NCBI RefSeq assembly: GCF_040049195.1
Contig: NZ_JBDZDL010000001.1
DNA from: NCEH01 sp040049195
Lineage (GTDB): Bacteria > Pseudomonadota > Alphaproteobacteria > Rhizobiales > Xanthobacteraceae
Direction: 5' to 3' (one strand)
DNA: 64,000 bases
Both the position numbers and the translations under genes were made by a program. Of the stretch, positions 44,926 to 53,567 are shown in pieces (the first letter of the stretch is position 1; each line of letters starts with the position of its first letter). A model generated the notes under the pieces. The model was not told where the DNA came from. It did no database searches and saw nothing but the letters and a program-made list of their open reading frames with translations.

Positions 44926-44955
44926 GCGGGCTTCTCCTGTCGTGCGGTGTGCCTC

Positions 44956-46038
44956 GTGAGTGATTTGCCCCTCGCCAAGCTCGAACAATTGGTGGCCCGC
45001 CATCGCGAGGTGGAGGCGCTGCTTTCCGCCGGCGCGGAGGGCGATGAATATGTGCGGCTCGGCCGCGAGTTTTCCGATCTCACGCCGGTGGTCGAACAGG
45101 TGCAGGCGCTGAAAGCCGCCGAGCGGGGCCTTGCCGAAGCGCGCGACCTTGCGGCGGAAGCGGGCGGCGACCCGGAAATGCGGGCGCTCGCGGAAAGCGA
45201 GCAGGAGCGGCTGACGGGCGAGATCGAGCGGCTGGAGAAGGCGGTACGCCTCGCCTTGCTGCCCAAGGACGCCATGGACGAGCGCGGCATCATCCTGGAA
45301 GTGCGGGGCGGCACCGGTGGCGACGAGGCCGCCCTGTTCGCCGGCGACCTGTTCCGCATGTATTCGCGCTATGCCGCCGAAAAGGGCTGGACCGTGGAAA
45401 TTCTCTCCGAGAGCGAGGGCACCATGGGCGGCTATAAGGAAGTGATCGCCGCCATCCATGGGCGCGGGGCCTTCGCCCGGCTGAAATTCGAATCCGGCGT
45501 GCACCGCGTGCAGCGAGTGCCCGCGACCGAGACCTCCGGCCGTATCCACACCTCCGCCGCCACCGTCGCGGTGCTGCCCGAGGCGGAAGAGGTGGATGTG
45601 GAGCTGAACGAAAGCGATCTGCGCATCGACGTCTATCGCGCCCAAGGTGCCGGCGGCCAGCACGTGAACAAGACCGAGAGCGCGGTGCGCCTGACCCATC
45701 TGCCCACCGGGCTGGTGGTGGCGGTGCAGGACGAGCGCTCCCAGCATCGCAACAAGGCGCGGGCCATGGCCTTGCTGCGGTCGCGCTTGCTGGACGGCGA
45801 GCGCCAGCGCCAGGAAGCCGGCCGCGCGGCGGACCGGCGCGGGCAGGTGGGGTCCGGCGATCGCTCCGAGCGCATCCGCACCTATAATTTCCCGCAAGGG
45901 CGCGTGACCGATCACCGCATCAACCTGACCCTCTACAAGCTGGAGGAAGTGATCGCGGGCACCGCCTTGGACGAGATCATCGACGCGCTCGTCACCGAGC
46001 ATCAGGCCGAACTGATGGCCTCGGCGGACAGCAATTGA
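44956..46038 (+). CDS. prfA: Peptide chain release factor 1
   Basis: RF1 ends translation at UAA and UAG. The 360-aa protein has a tip region for stop-codon reading around ATVAVLPEAEEVDVE (about 200) and the catalytic GGQ at 233-235 (RAQGAGGQHVNKTESAVRL), the Gln being the substrate of PrmC, encoded next. The start is GTG 44956 (VSDLPLAK); a GTG nine bases earlier is less likely. prmC overlaps by four bases. Confidence 0.97.
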   Translation: MSDLPLAKLEQLVARHREVEALLSAGAEGDEYVRLGREFSDLTPVVEQVQALKAAERGLAEARDLAAEAGGDPEMRALAESEQERLTGEIERLEKAVRLALLPKDAMDERGIILEVRGGTGGDEAALFAGDLFRMYSRYAAEKGWTVEILSESEGTMGGYKEVIAAIHGRGAFARLKFESGVHRVQRVPATETSGRIHTSAATVAVLPEAEEVDVELNESDLRIDVYRAQGAGGQHVNKTESAVRLTHLPTGLVVAVQDERSQHRNKARAMALLRSRLLDGERQRQEAGRAADRRGQVGSGDRSERIRTYNFPQGRVTDHRINLTLYKLEEVIAGTALDEIIDALVTEHQAELMASADSN

Positions 46039-46910
46039 GCAGGGCCGCCGCCGGCGCCCCGACCCGCGCGGCGGTGCGTCGCGCGCTCGCGGCCCGGCTC
46101 CGCGCCGCCGGGATCGAGAGCGCCGATCTGGACGCGCGACTGCTGCTCGCCGATGCGCTTCAGGTGGCACCCGCCGATCTGCTGCTGGACGGCGACGTAC
46201 CGATGGATGCGCTTGCTCTCGCCGCCGTGGAAGCCCGCGTGGGCCGGCGCCTCGCCGGCGAGCCGGTGGCACGGATCCTGGGCGAGAAGGAGTTCTGGAG
46301 CCTGCCGTTCCGTCTTTCGGACGAAACGTTGGTGCCCCGGCCCGATACCGAGACTTTGGTGGAGGCGGCCTTGTCCGCGCTGGGCGGGCGGCGCGGCGCG
46401 CGGCTCAGGGTGCTGGACCTCGGCATCGGCAGCGGCGCCATTCTTGCGGCGCTGCTGAGCGAGTTGCCGCACGCCTTCGGGGTGGGCGTCGACCGTTCCG
46501 CAGGGGCCGCGTCCACCGCCCGCGACAATCTGGCGCGACTGGGTTTGGCGGGGCGCAGCGTGGTGCGGATCGGCGACTGGGCGCAGGATCTGGAGGGGCC
46601 GTTCGACCTCGTGGTGTCCAACCCGCCTTATATTCCGAACAGCGATCTGCCCGCTCTGGAGCGCGAGGTGCGCCTGTTCGATCCCGCGCGGGCGCTGGAT
46701 GGCGGGGCGGACGGGCTCGACGCCTATCGGGCGATTCTTGCTGCACTGCCGCGCTTGCTGGCCTCGGACGGCTTTGCAGTGCTCGAACTGGGCATCGGCC
46801 AGGAAGACCAGGTGGCCGCCTTGGCGCGGGCGCAGGGCCTTGTCGTGGATGGGCCGGCGCGGGCGGATCTCGGGGGAATTCCGCGCGCTTTGGTGCTGCG
46901 GGCGGCATGA
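46035..46910 (+). CDS. prmC: Release-factor glutamine methyltransferase PrmC
   Basis: PrmC (HemK) N5-methylates the GGQ glutamine of release factors, here of the protein encoded upstream. The 291-aa protein has the family EFWSLPFRLSDETLVPRPDTE segment split over two helices, the SAM site LDLGIGSGAILAALL and the catalytic NPPY (196-199) in VSNPPYIPNSD. It begins with TTG 46035, overlapping the prfA stop (TTGA), so translation is coupled. Confidence 0.96.
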   Translation: MSRAAAGAPTRAAVRRALAARLRAAGIESADLDARLLLADALQVAPADLLLDGDVPMDALALAAVEARVGRRLAGEPVARILGEKEFWSLPFRLSDETLVPRPDTETLVEAALSALGGRRGARLRVLDLGIGSGAILAALLSELPHAFGVGVDRSAGAASTARDNLARLGLAGRSVVRIGDWAQDLEGPFDLVVSNPPYIPNSDLPALEREVRLFDPARALDGGADGLDAYRAILAALPRLLASDGFAVLELGIGQEDQVAALARAQGLVVDGPARADLGGIPRALVLRAA

Positions 46911-47439
46911 ACCGGCGCGGGCGCAGGCGGGTGGCCGCCCCTGCGCAAGCGGGGATTTGAGCCGCTGCCGTGAAAAAACCGCTTGGAAGGGCTAAGCGAA
47001 CTGGCTAGTGTCCTTGGCAGGAATCGTACCGGGGCTTCGGTCCGCATGGTTGAGGCCCGCGCCTGAAACTGGAACCTTGTTTCGGGGGTGTGGCAGGCGA
47101 AAGTTGATGGCGCACCGATGTTGCGCCACGGCATTCCTTCACGGGACGATCGAATACCCACGGTCTCGCACGCTCTCCGCGAACGGGTACACCGCCAGCG
47201 GTAGCGTAGGGAAATGGCTTGGCTGGCCGCGCGTTTGGCGCGGAACGGGGCTCATGGTCAAACAGATCCGAACTAACACCAAGTCTGGAGCTGGAACGAA
47301 CGCTGGCTTAGCCCGCGGTCGTGGTTGACGACACCCCGACGGACTTGAACCCGGCCGCGGCGGGCGCCTTTCCGGCACCCGTCCGAGCGGACCGGACGCA
47401 GAACGGCGATGAGCGCCGAGCGAGTAGAGAACGATTCAG
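46911..47439. other. Long leader region before the DUF4167 gene
   Basis: These 529 bases lack a convincing gene in either strand. A promoter-like CTTGGA (about 46979) precedes GGCTAG at 47003-47008 with a poor spacing. The rest would be a long untranslated leader of the next gene. I recognise no riboswitch or small RNA. Confidence 0.5.
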
Positions 47440-48834
47440 ATGAGAAATGGTCAGCAGAAGCGTCCGCGCGGCCGTAACAATAACAACAATAACAATAATA
47501 ATAACAACAATAACAATCGCCGCGGCTCCAACCCCCTGACGCGGGTCTATGAGTCCAACGGGCCAGATATGAAGGTGCGCGGCACCGCCCATCACATTGC
47601 CGAGAAATATCTTCAGCTGGCCCGCGATGCCCAATCCTCGGGCGATTACGTGGCGGCGGAAAACTATTTCCAGCATGCTGAACATTATATGCGCCTGATC
47701 GCCTCCTTGCAGGGCCAGTTCGCGCCCCAGCCGCAGCCCGGCTTCGGTGCCGAGGACCAGGAGGACGAGGACGGCGAGGAGAATGCAGCGGGCGAAGGCC
47801 AGCAGCCCCAGCCGCCGCAGCAGCAACCCTATGCGCGAGAGGCGCAGTTCCAGCCGCGTCCGCAGCGCGACGACCGGTTCGGGCGTGACGATCGCCAGCC
47901 CCGCGACGATCGCCAGCCGCGCGACAATCGCCAGGGTGGCTACCAGCGCCGCACCGAAGAAGGTGGGGAGGGCTACCAGCAGCAGCCGCGCGAGTATCGG
48001 CCGCGTTCAGACGATCAGGGCTATGCCCAGCGTCCCCCGCGGGCGCCGCGCGCCGAGGATGAACAGGGCTATGCGCCCCGCCCGCCCCGCGCCCCGCGCG
48101 GCGAAGAGGAGGGGCAGGGAAATTATGCCCAGCGTCCCCCACGCGCCCCGCGTAGCGAGGACGACCAGGGCTATGCCGCCCGTCCGCCCCGCGCGCCGCG
48201 TGGCGAGGAGGACGGGCAGGGCACTTATGCGCCACGCCAGCCGCGTGCGCCTCGTGCTGAAGACGAGCAAGGCTATGCACCTCGTCCGCCCCGCGCGCCG
48301 CGCGGTGAGGAGGACGGGCAGGGCGCTTATGCGCCGCGCCAGCCGCGTGCGCCTCGCACCGAGGACGAACAGGGCTATGCGCCTCGTCCGCCCCGCGCCC
48401 CCCGCGAGGAGCGTTCCGAGCCGGCCGACCTCGGCCTGCCGTCGTTCATTACCGGCGGCCTGCCGCTGAAGGAGGTGCGCGAGCGTCCGGTCCGTGCGGA
48501 GCGCGCACCGCGTCCGGTGGAGGAGGCTGCGCCCGTTCCGGTGGAGCGTCCCGCTGCCGAACTGCCGTTCGAGGAAGCGCCCCCCGCTGCGAAGCCGGCG
48601 CCCGCCGCATCCCCCGCGCCTGCCGCGGAACCTGCCCCGGTGGCGAGTGCCGAGGCCGCGCCCGCGGATGCATCCCCCGCGGCCGAAGGCACCGCATCTT
48701 CCGAGGCGCCTGCCGGCACGGATGAAGAGGCCGCTCCCTTCCGCCGCCGCCGCCGCTATCGCTCGCGTGCCGAGCGGGCCGAGGAAGCCGCCACCCAGGC
48801 GCCCAGCGATGTGGAGCCCAGCCTCGGCGAGTGA
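47440..48834 (+). CDS. DUF4167 protein with poly-Asn and RPPRAPR repeats
   Basis: The 464-aa product has an N-terminal basic stretch with 14 consecutive Asn, then the conserved DUF4167 domain (about 27-90; YESNGPDMKVRGTAHHIAEKY). The rest is disordered: a Gln-rich part, about eight tandem units of roughly 18 aa centred on YAPRPPRAPR, an Ala/Pro-rich tail, and a basic end (RRRRRYRSRAERA-like). The domain regularly follows prmC in alphaproteobacteria. RNA or ribosome association is a reasonable guess from the basic, repetitive make-up; no function is established. Confidence 0.88.
   Translation: MRNGQQKRPRGRNNNNNNNNNNNNNNRRGSNPLTRVYESNGPDMKVRGTAHHIAEKYLQLARDAQSSGDYVAAENYFQHAEHYMRLIASLQGQFAPQPQPGFGAEDQEDEDGEENAAGEGQQPQPPQQQPYAREAQFQPRPQRDDRFGRDDRQPRDDRQPRDNRQGGYQRRTEEGGEGYQQQPREYRPRSDDQGYAQRPPRAPRAEDEQGYAPRPPRAPRGEEEGQGNYAQRPPRAPRSEDDQGYAARPPRAPRGEEDGQGTYAPRQPRAPRAEDEQGYAPRPPRAPRGEEDGQGAYAPRQPRAPRTEDEQGYAPRPPRAPREERSEPADLGLPSFITGGLPLKEVRERPVRAERAPRPVEEAAPVPVERPAAELPFEEAPPAAKPAPAASPAPAAEPAPVASAEAAPADASPAAEGTASSEAPAGTDEEAAPFRRRRRYRSRAERAEEAATQAPSDVEPSLGE
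47476..47517 (+). repeat. AAC/AAT trinucleotide tract coding 14 Asn
   Basis: Fourteen consecutive AAC or AAT codons form a simple tract in otherwise GC-rich DNA. The mix of both codons suggests it is not freshly expanded, though replication slippage could change its length. Confidence 0.92.
48007..48408 (+). repeat. Tandem coding repeats (about 54-60 bases each)
   Basis: About seven to eight degenerate units encode variants of (D/E)(D/E)QGYAPRPPRAPR(G/A)E(E/D). Units alternate between an RPPRAPR form and an RQPRAPR form with GQG spacers. Synonymous differences are common, showing long-standing repeats. Confidence 0.85.
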
Positions 48835-48875
48835 GCTGCTCGGGGCGTGATCCGCTCCAAGAGCGATAAAACGAG

Positions 48876-48902
48876 AAAGGCCCGGCAATGCCGGGCCTTT
48901 TT
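48876..48902 (+). terminator. Strong intrinsic terminator
   Basis: AAAGGCCCGGC (48876-48886) pairs perfectly with GCCGGGCCTTT (48890-48900) around AAT, followed by more T. It lies between convergent genes and, having A before the stem, probably works in both directions. Confidence 0.95.
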
Positions 48903-48940
48903 GTTGGTGGGCGGGATGGTTGTTGCCACCCCGGCGGCGG

Positions 48941-50266
48941 TCACTCGGCGGGCGTGCCCGCAAGTATTGCGGCCTTGCCGGTGAGGCCGAGGGACAGCGC
49001 CGGGATCGGCCGCCGCACCAGGATCCAGTAGATGATGGCCGCCGCCAGGGCCACCACCGAGCCGGTGATCAGCGCCGGGGTGAAAGTGCCGGTGGACTGG
49101 ACGATGAAGCCCGTGACGGTCGGCGCGAGCGCGCCGCCGATATAGCCGCCGAAGTTCTGCACCGAGCCGATGGAGGCGGTGCAATTGGCCGGCGCGGCCA
49201 CCGACGCCATGGCCCAGGCGGACGAGGAGCAGGAATAGACCAGGAACAGCGAGGCGGAGATGCAGGCGATCGCCAGCACGTCGCTCGGTGCTTCTGCCGC
49301 GATCAGCGTGAACAGAGCGGTGAGCACCAGGGCGCCGGCCATGGGATATTTGCGGGCCATCATGGGATCGACGCCGCGCCGCGCCAGCACATCGACGATG
49401 CGCCCGCCCGAGACCGCGCCGAGCACGCCAAAGGCAAACGGGATGGTGGCGACCCAGCCGGTCTTCGAGATGGTGAAGTGCCGCTCGATCTCCAGATAGC
49501 CCGGCAGCCAGGCGGTGTAGAGCCAGGTCACATAGATGCAGCCGAAATAGCCGGCGATCATGCCCCAGGTGGTCTTGTAGGCGAACAGGCGCTTCCAATC
49601 GGCCCAGGTGACGCGCGCGGGCGCGTCGAGGGGATCGCCCTCCTTGAGGAAGGCCCTTTCCTCGGCCGTCAGGTTCGCCTGCTCGGGATTGCGGAAGACG
49701 AGGAAATAGACCAGTGCCAGCGCGAGGCCGGCGAGGCCCATGGCGACGAACATCCAGCGCCAGCCGAAGCTCAGCATCAAAAGCGTGAGCAGCGGCACCG
49801 CGATGGCGGTGCCGAGCGAGGAGGCGCTGTTCCAGATGCCGGTTGCGGTGCCGCGCTGGCGGATGTTGAACCAGTCGCGCGAGATGCGGGCGCAGGTGGG
49901 GAAATGCGGCGCCTCGCCCATGCCGAGGATGAAGCGGGCGCCGGCAAACTGCCAGAAATTCTGCACAAGCCCGCCGAGCATCTGCCCGAGCGACCAGCAG
50001 GTGAGGCCGACGGTGAGTGAAAGGCGCGGCCCGAAGCGGTCGATCAAAGCGCCGGCCGGCAATTGGGAGAAGGCATAAGCCCACAGAAAGGCGGAGAGCA
50101 GCAGGCCCATTTCGCCGATGGAAAAGTGTAGTTCCTCGCGGATCAGCGGATTGGCCACCGCGAGCGTGGCGCGGTCCACGTAATTCACGACCCCGGCGGT
50201 CACCAGCAGGACCAGCGTGAGGGTCTGGGTGCGCCTCAGGCGCGCAGTGCCCTTGGACTCGAGCAT
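48941..50266 (-). CDS. MFS transporter, anion:cation-symporter-like
   Basis: The 441-aa protein has 12 predicted transmembrane helices. Motifs are NYVDRATLAVANPLI in helix 1, GALIDRFGPR (the MFS motif A loop), and GMGEAPHFPTCARISRDWF, an arrangement typical of the ACS (anion:cation symporter) family that carries organic acids such as sugar acids. Substrate unknown. ATG 50266 has GGGAGGAAG upstream. A palindrome at 50427-50441 may be its operator. The gene is alone between two terminator or intergenic regions. Confidence 0.9.
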   Translation of the reverse strand: MLESKGTARLRRTQTLTLVLLVTAGVVNYVDRATLAVANPLIREELHFSIGEMGLLLSAFLWAYAFSQLPAGALIDRFGPRLSLTVGLTCWSLGQMLGGLVQNFWQFAGARFILGMGEAPHFPTCARISRDWFNIRQRGTATGIWNSASSLGTAIAVPLLTLLMLSFGWRWMFVAMGLAGLALALVYFLVFRNPEQANLTAEERAFLKEGDPLDAPARVTWADWKRLFAYKTTWGMIAGYFGCIYVTWLYTAWLPGYLEIERHFTISKTGWVATIPFAFGVLGAVSGGRIVDVLARRGVDPMMARKYPMAGALVLTALFTLIAAEAPSDVLAIACISASLFLVYSCSSSAWAMASVAAPANCTASIGSVQNFGGYIGGALAPTVTGFIVQSTGTFTPALITGSVVALAAAIIYWILVRRPIPALSLGLTGKAAILAGTPAE

Positions 50267-50591
50267 TCACTTCCTCCCAATTTGATTTTCTCGGATGCTA
50301 GGGCCGATCAGGAAGGTGTAAATGCCGCGCCGCAGCATGCCGCTGGGTGAGGGGAGGGGTGGTTCCGGCAACAGTTGGCCGGCCTTGAATACGTGACGCT
50401 GGGGGAGGCGAAATACGGGCTTTCGACGTTTCTTTGAAACGATTGAATTTTGCGCCGGAAATGTCGGATTGTGCATCGCAATAGACGAGGCGGGGGGATT
50501 TCGGTCACCTTTTCGTGAATTTACTCAAGGGTATGTTGGTAGCGGGGGTTGTGGATGCCCGTCACGGCACCCGCACAGCCGCGCCGCCGCC
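50267..50591. other. Intergenic DNA between MFS gene and coaA
   Basis: No gene. The stretch is AT-richer around 50410-50470, as expected of a promoter for the MFS gene on the minus strand, and holds one clear palindrome at 50427-50441. Confidence 0.55.
50427..50441. promoter_or_regulatory. Palindrome CGTTTC-TTT-GAAACG
   Basis: A perfect 6-bp dyad with a 3-base centre lies about 160 bases upstream of the MFS start in AT-rich DNA. It may be a repressor operator (LacI or similar). No regulator gene is adjacent, and no matching site is identified elsewhere. Confidence 0.35.
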
Positions 50592-51554
50592 CTAGAGTTT
50601 GCGCAGGCTGACTTCGGCGATCTCGTGGTCGCCCGCCTTGCGCAGGATCAGGTCGGCGCGCTGGCGGGTGGGCAGGATGTTTTCCTGCAGGTTCGGCAGG
50701 TTGATGCGCTGCCAGATGGAGAGGGCGGTCGCCTTGGCCTCCTCCTCCGTGAGCTTGGAATAGCGATGGAAATAGGACATGGGGTCCATGAACGCCGTGG
50801 ACCGCAGGCGCATGAAGCGCTGCACGTACCATTGCTGGAGAATGTCCTCGTCCGCGTCGATATAGACGGAGAAGTCGAAGAAGTCGGAAACGAACGGGAT
50901 CTCCTTGCCGTCGCGCGGCAGGCGCCCGGTCTGGAGCACGTTCAGCCCCTCGACGATGAGGATGTCCGGGCGGTCCACTTCCACCCGCTGGTCGGGCATC
51001 ACGTCGTAGAAGAAATGGCTGTAGAGCGGCGCGCGCACGGGCCGGCGGCCGGCCTTGATGTCGGTGAGGAAGCGCAGCAGCAGCGGCAGGTCGTAGCTTT
51101 CCGGAAAGCCCTTCTTTTCCATCAGCCCCTCGCGCTCCAGCACCGCATTGGGCAGCAGGAAGCCGTCGGTGGTCACGAGGTCCACCTTGGGAGTGTTGGG
51201 CCAGCGGGCAAGCAGGGCCTGGAGCACGCGCGCGGTGGTGGATTTGCCCACCGCCACCGAGCCGGCGACGCCGATGATGTATGGCATCTTGCCGTCGCCA
51301 TTGTTCCCGTGGTCCAGGAAGTGGCTCATGGCGCGAAACAGCTTCTGCGTCGCACCCACATAGAGCGAGAGCAGGCGCGAGAGCGGCAGATAGATCTCCT
51401 CCACCTCGCTGATGGACAGGCGGTCGTTCAGGCCCTGGAGACGGACGATCTCCTCCTGCCGAAGCGGCATGGGCGTGTCCTGGCGCAACACCGCCCATTC
51501 CTCGCGGGAGAAGGTGCGATAGGGCGAAAGGCCGGGATCGACCTGCTGGTCCAA
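50592..51554 (-). CDS. coaA: Type I pantothenate kinase
   Basis: CoaA phosphorylates pantothenate, the first committed step to CoA. Walker A GVAGSVAVGKST, the FDFSVYIDAD segment and the RYSKLTEEEA region fit the prokaryotic type I enzyme. The start is TTG 51554, preceded seven bases upstream by AAGGAG (51562-51567 on the opposite strand), giving 320 aa like E. coli (316). An ATG at 51656 would run 77 bases into hisE and lacks such a site. It follows hisE by 25 bases. Confidence 0.95.
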   Translation of the reverse strand: MDQQVDPGLSPYRTFSREEWAVLRQDTPMPLRQEEIVRLQGLNDRLSISEVEEIYLPLSRLLSLYVGATQKLFRAMSHFLDHGNNGDGKMPYIIGVAGSVAVGKSTTARVLQALLARWPNTPKVDLVTTDGFLLPNAVLEREGLMEKKGFPESYDLPLLLRFLTDIKAGRRPVRAPLYSHFFYDVMPDQRVEVDRPDILIVEGLNVLQTGRLPRDGKEIPFVSDFFDFSVYIDADEDILQQWYVQRFMRLRSTAFMDPMSYFHRYSKLTEEEAKATALSIWQRINLPNLQENILPTRQRADLILRKAGDHEIAEVSLRKL

Positions 51555-51579
51555 CTGGCGTCTCCTTGCCGTCGAAACG

Positions 51580-51909
51580 TCAGCCGCGGGGTCGCGCGGC
51601 CTTTTCGTCGTGACCGGATCGAGCGGTGCGTCGGGCGAGTTCGGCGTGGACGTCATCGAGCGGAACGCCCCGTGCGTGGAGAAGGACGGCGAGATGGTAA
51701 AGCAGATCGGCGGTTTCCGCGACGAGGGCGGCCGGCGGTTCGGAAAGGGCGGCGATCACCGTTTCCACCGCTTCCTCGCCCAGCTTCTGGGCGCATTTGG
51801 CGACCCCCCTGTCGAGCAGGGAACGGGTGTAGGAGGCCTCCGCCGTCGCGGCGGCGCGGGTGGCCACAATCTGCTCCAAATCGGCAAGGGTCACGCGGGC
51901 GTCAGTCAT
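51580..51909 (-). CDS. hisE: Phosphoribosyl-ATP diphosphatase
   Basis: HisE hydrolyses phosphoribosyl-ATP to phosphoribosyl-AMP in histidine synthesis. The 109-aa protein has the all-alpha NTP-pyrophosphatase motif KLGEEAVETVIAAL and ETADLLYHLAVLL. ATG 51909 fits the family; the longer open frame upstream is hisF antisense noise. It is a separate gene here, not fused to hisI, as usual in alphaproteobacteria. Confidence 0.95.
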   Translation of the reverse strand: MTDARVTLADLEQIVATRAAATAEASYTRSLLDRGVAKCAQKLGEEAVETVIAALSEPPAALVAETADLLYHLAVLLHARGVPLDDVHAELARRTARSGHDEKAARPRG

Positions 51910-51937
51910 TGTCGTGTCCAGTGCAACGCCGGCCGCC

Positions 51938-52714
51938 TCACGCATCGAGACGGACCGGAAGGCCGGCTTGCGCCAGATGGGCCTTGGCCTCGCCCACGCT
52001 GAAGGTGCCGAAATGGAAGATGGAAGCGGCGAGCACGGCCGCGGCCCCGCCGTCGCGGACGCCCTCCACCAGGTGATCGAGCGCGCCGACGCCGCCCGAG
52101 GCGATGACCGGCACATGCACCGCATCCGAGACCGCGCGCGTCAGCGCGACATCGAAGCCGATGCCGGTGCCGTCGCGATCCATGGAGGTGAGCAGGATCT
52201 CGCCCGCGCCGAGGTCCACCACCTCACGGGCATATTGGATGGCATCGAGCCCGGTGGGCTTGCGCCCACCATGGGTGAAGATCTCCCAGCGGTTGGCCTC
52301 GCCGGGGGCGCTCACCTTCTTGGCGTCGATGGCCACGACAATGCACTGCTCGCCGAATTTCTCCGCCGCTTCGCCCACGAAGGCGCGACGGTTCACGGCG
52401 GCGGTGTTGATGGAAACCTTGTCGGCCCCGGCATGCAGCAGGGTGCGCACATCGTCCACGGTGCGCACGCCGCCGCCGACGGTCAGCGGCATGAAGCATT
52501 GCTCGGCGGTCCGGCGCACCACATCGAGAATGGTGCCGCGATCCTCGTGGCTGGCGGTGATGTCCAGGAAGGTCAGCTCGTCCGCGCCGGCGGCGTCATA
52601 GGCGCGCGCAGCCTCCACCGGATCGCCGGCATCGCGCAGATCGACGAACTGAACGCCTTTGACGACGCGGCCGTCCTTCACGTCCAGGCAAGGTATGACG
52701 CGGACTTTGAGCAT
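51938..52714 (-). CDS. hisF: Imidazole glycerol phosphate synthase cyclase subunit
   Basis: HisF cyclises PRFAR with ammonia from HisH to give IGP and AICAR. The 258-aa TIM barrel shows RVIPCLDVKDGRVVKG with catalytic Asp11, VGGGVRTVDD, TSMDRDGTGIGFD with catalytic Asp130, and ASGGVG. It lies 28 bases before hisE and 124 bases after hisA, that gap holding an inverted repeat. Confidence 0.97.
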   Translation of the reverse strand: MLKVRVIPCLDVKDGRVVKGVQFVDLRDAGDPVEAARAYDAAGADELTFLDITASHEDRGTILDVVRRTAEQCFMPLTVGGGVRTVDDVRTLLHAGADKVSINTAAVNRRAFVGEAAEKFGEQCIVVAIDAKKVSAPGEANRWEIFTHGGRKPTGLDAIQYAREVVDLGAGEILLTSMDRDGTGIGFDVALTRAVSDAVHVPVIASGGVGALDHLVEGVRDGGAAAVLAASIFHFGTFSVGEAKAHLAQAGLPVRLDA

Positions 52715-52775
52715 GGTGGAACAACTCGAGCGTGCGGCGCAAACCTATGGCCGAATTCAAACTTGATGTCATCTT

Positions 52776-52806
52776 TTGCGGGCAAAATGGTGCATCGCAC
52801 CCGCAA
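52776..52806. other. Inverted repeat between hisA and hisF
   Basis: TTGCGGG (52776-52782) and CCCGCAA (52800-52806) enclose a smaller palindrome GGTGC-ATC-GCACC (52789-52801). The two pairings overlap and exclude each other. A role in attenuation or mRNA stability within the his operon is possible. Confidence 0.4.
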
Positions 52807-52838
52807 TTTTCGAGCTACCGTAGCGGCACCGACAGGCT

Positions 52839-53567
52839 TCAATGCCCTGCCATGAGCTGAAGCGCCTCGCGCGCGTCGAGCCGCCCATCATAGAGCGCAC
52901 GGCCGGAAATGGCCCCGGCGAGCTTCTTCGCCCGCGGCTCCAGCAGCGCTTCGACATCGCTCAGCGAGCCGAGGCCGCCGGAGGCGATGACCGGAATGTT
53001 CACCACGTCCGCCAGCGCGATGGTGGCGTCGAGGTTGAGCCCCTTCATCAGGCCGTCGCGGGCGATGTCCGTGAAGATGATGGCGGCAACCCCGGCATCC
53101 TCGAACCGGCGGGCGATGTCTTCCACCGACACGTCGGAGCTTTCCGCCCAGCCCTGGACCGCGACGCGGCCGTCGCGCGCGTCGAGCCCCACGGCCACGC
53201 GGCCGGGATGGGCTTTCGCTGCTTCCTTCACCAGGTCCGGGTCGCGCACGGCGGCGGTGCCGAGGATGACGCGGGTGACTCCCTTCTCCAGCCAGGCTTC
53301 GATGGTCGCATGATCGCGGATGCCGCCGCCGAGCTGCACCGGGATCGAAACCGTCTCGAGGATCCGGTCGACCGCCGCCGCATTGACGGGATGGCCGGCG
53401 AACGCGCCGTTGAGGTCCACCAGATGGAGATAGCGGAAGCCGAGCGTCTCGAACTCGGCGGCCTGGGCGGCGGGATCGCGGCTGAACACGGTCGCACGGT
53501 CCATGTCGCCTTGCTCGAGGCGCACGGCGAGGCCGTCCTTCAGGTCGATGGCAGGAAACAGGATCAC
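52839..53567 (-). CDS. hisA: ProFAR isomerase HisA
   Basis: HisA isomerises ProFAR to PRFAR. From GTG 53567 the 242-aa TIM barrel starts LFPAIDLKDGLAVRL with catalytic Asp and shows QLGGGIRDHATIE, GLDARDGRVAVQGW and IFTDIARDGLMKG with the second catalytic Asp. It overlaps hisH by four bases (GTGA), so the two are coupled. Confidence 0.97.
   Translation of the reverse strand: MILFPAIDLKDGLAVRLEQGDMDRATVFSRDPAAQAAEFETLGFRYLHLVDLNGAFAGHPVNAAAVDRILETVSIPVQLGGGIRDHATIEAWLEKGVTRVILGTAAVRDPDLVKEAAKAHPGRVAVGLDARDGRVAVQGWAESSDVSVEDIARRFEDAGVAAIIFTDIARDGLMKGLNLDATIALADVVNIPVIASGGLGSLSDVEALLEPRAKKLAGAISGRALYDGRLDAREALQLMAGH

Noticed and set aside
42691..46272. A 1193-codon open frame antisense to ptsP, prfA and prmC
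   Set aside because: It mirrors well-supported genes, is rich in His, Gly and Ala typical of antisense frames in high-GC DNA, and has no domain or ribosome site.
46911..47439. Short plus-strand frame (47008-47328) as a gene
   Set aside because: No ribosome site, erratic composition and no similarity to any family; treated as leader DNA.
48007..48408. CRISPR-like array
   Set aside because: The repeats are in-frame coding units with degenerate, adjacent copies and no unique spacers; no cas genes.
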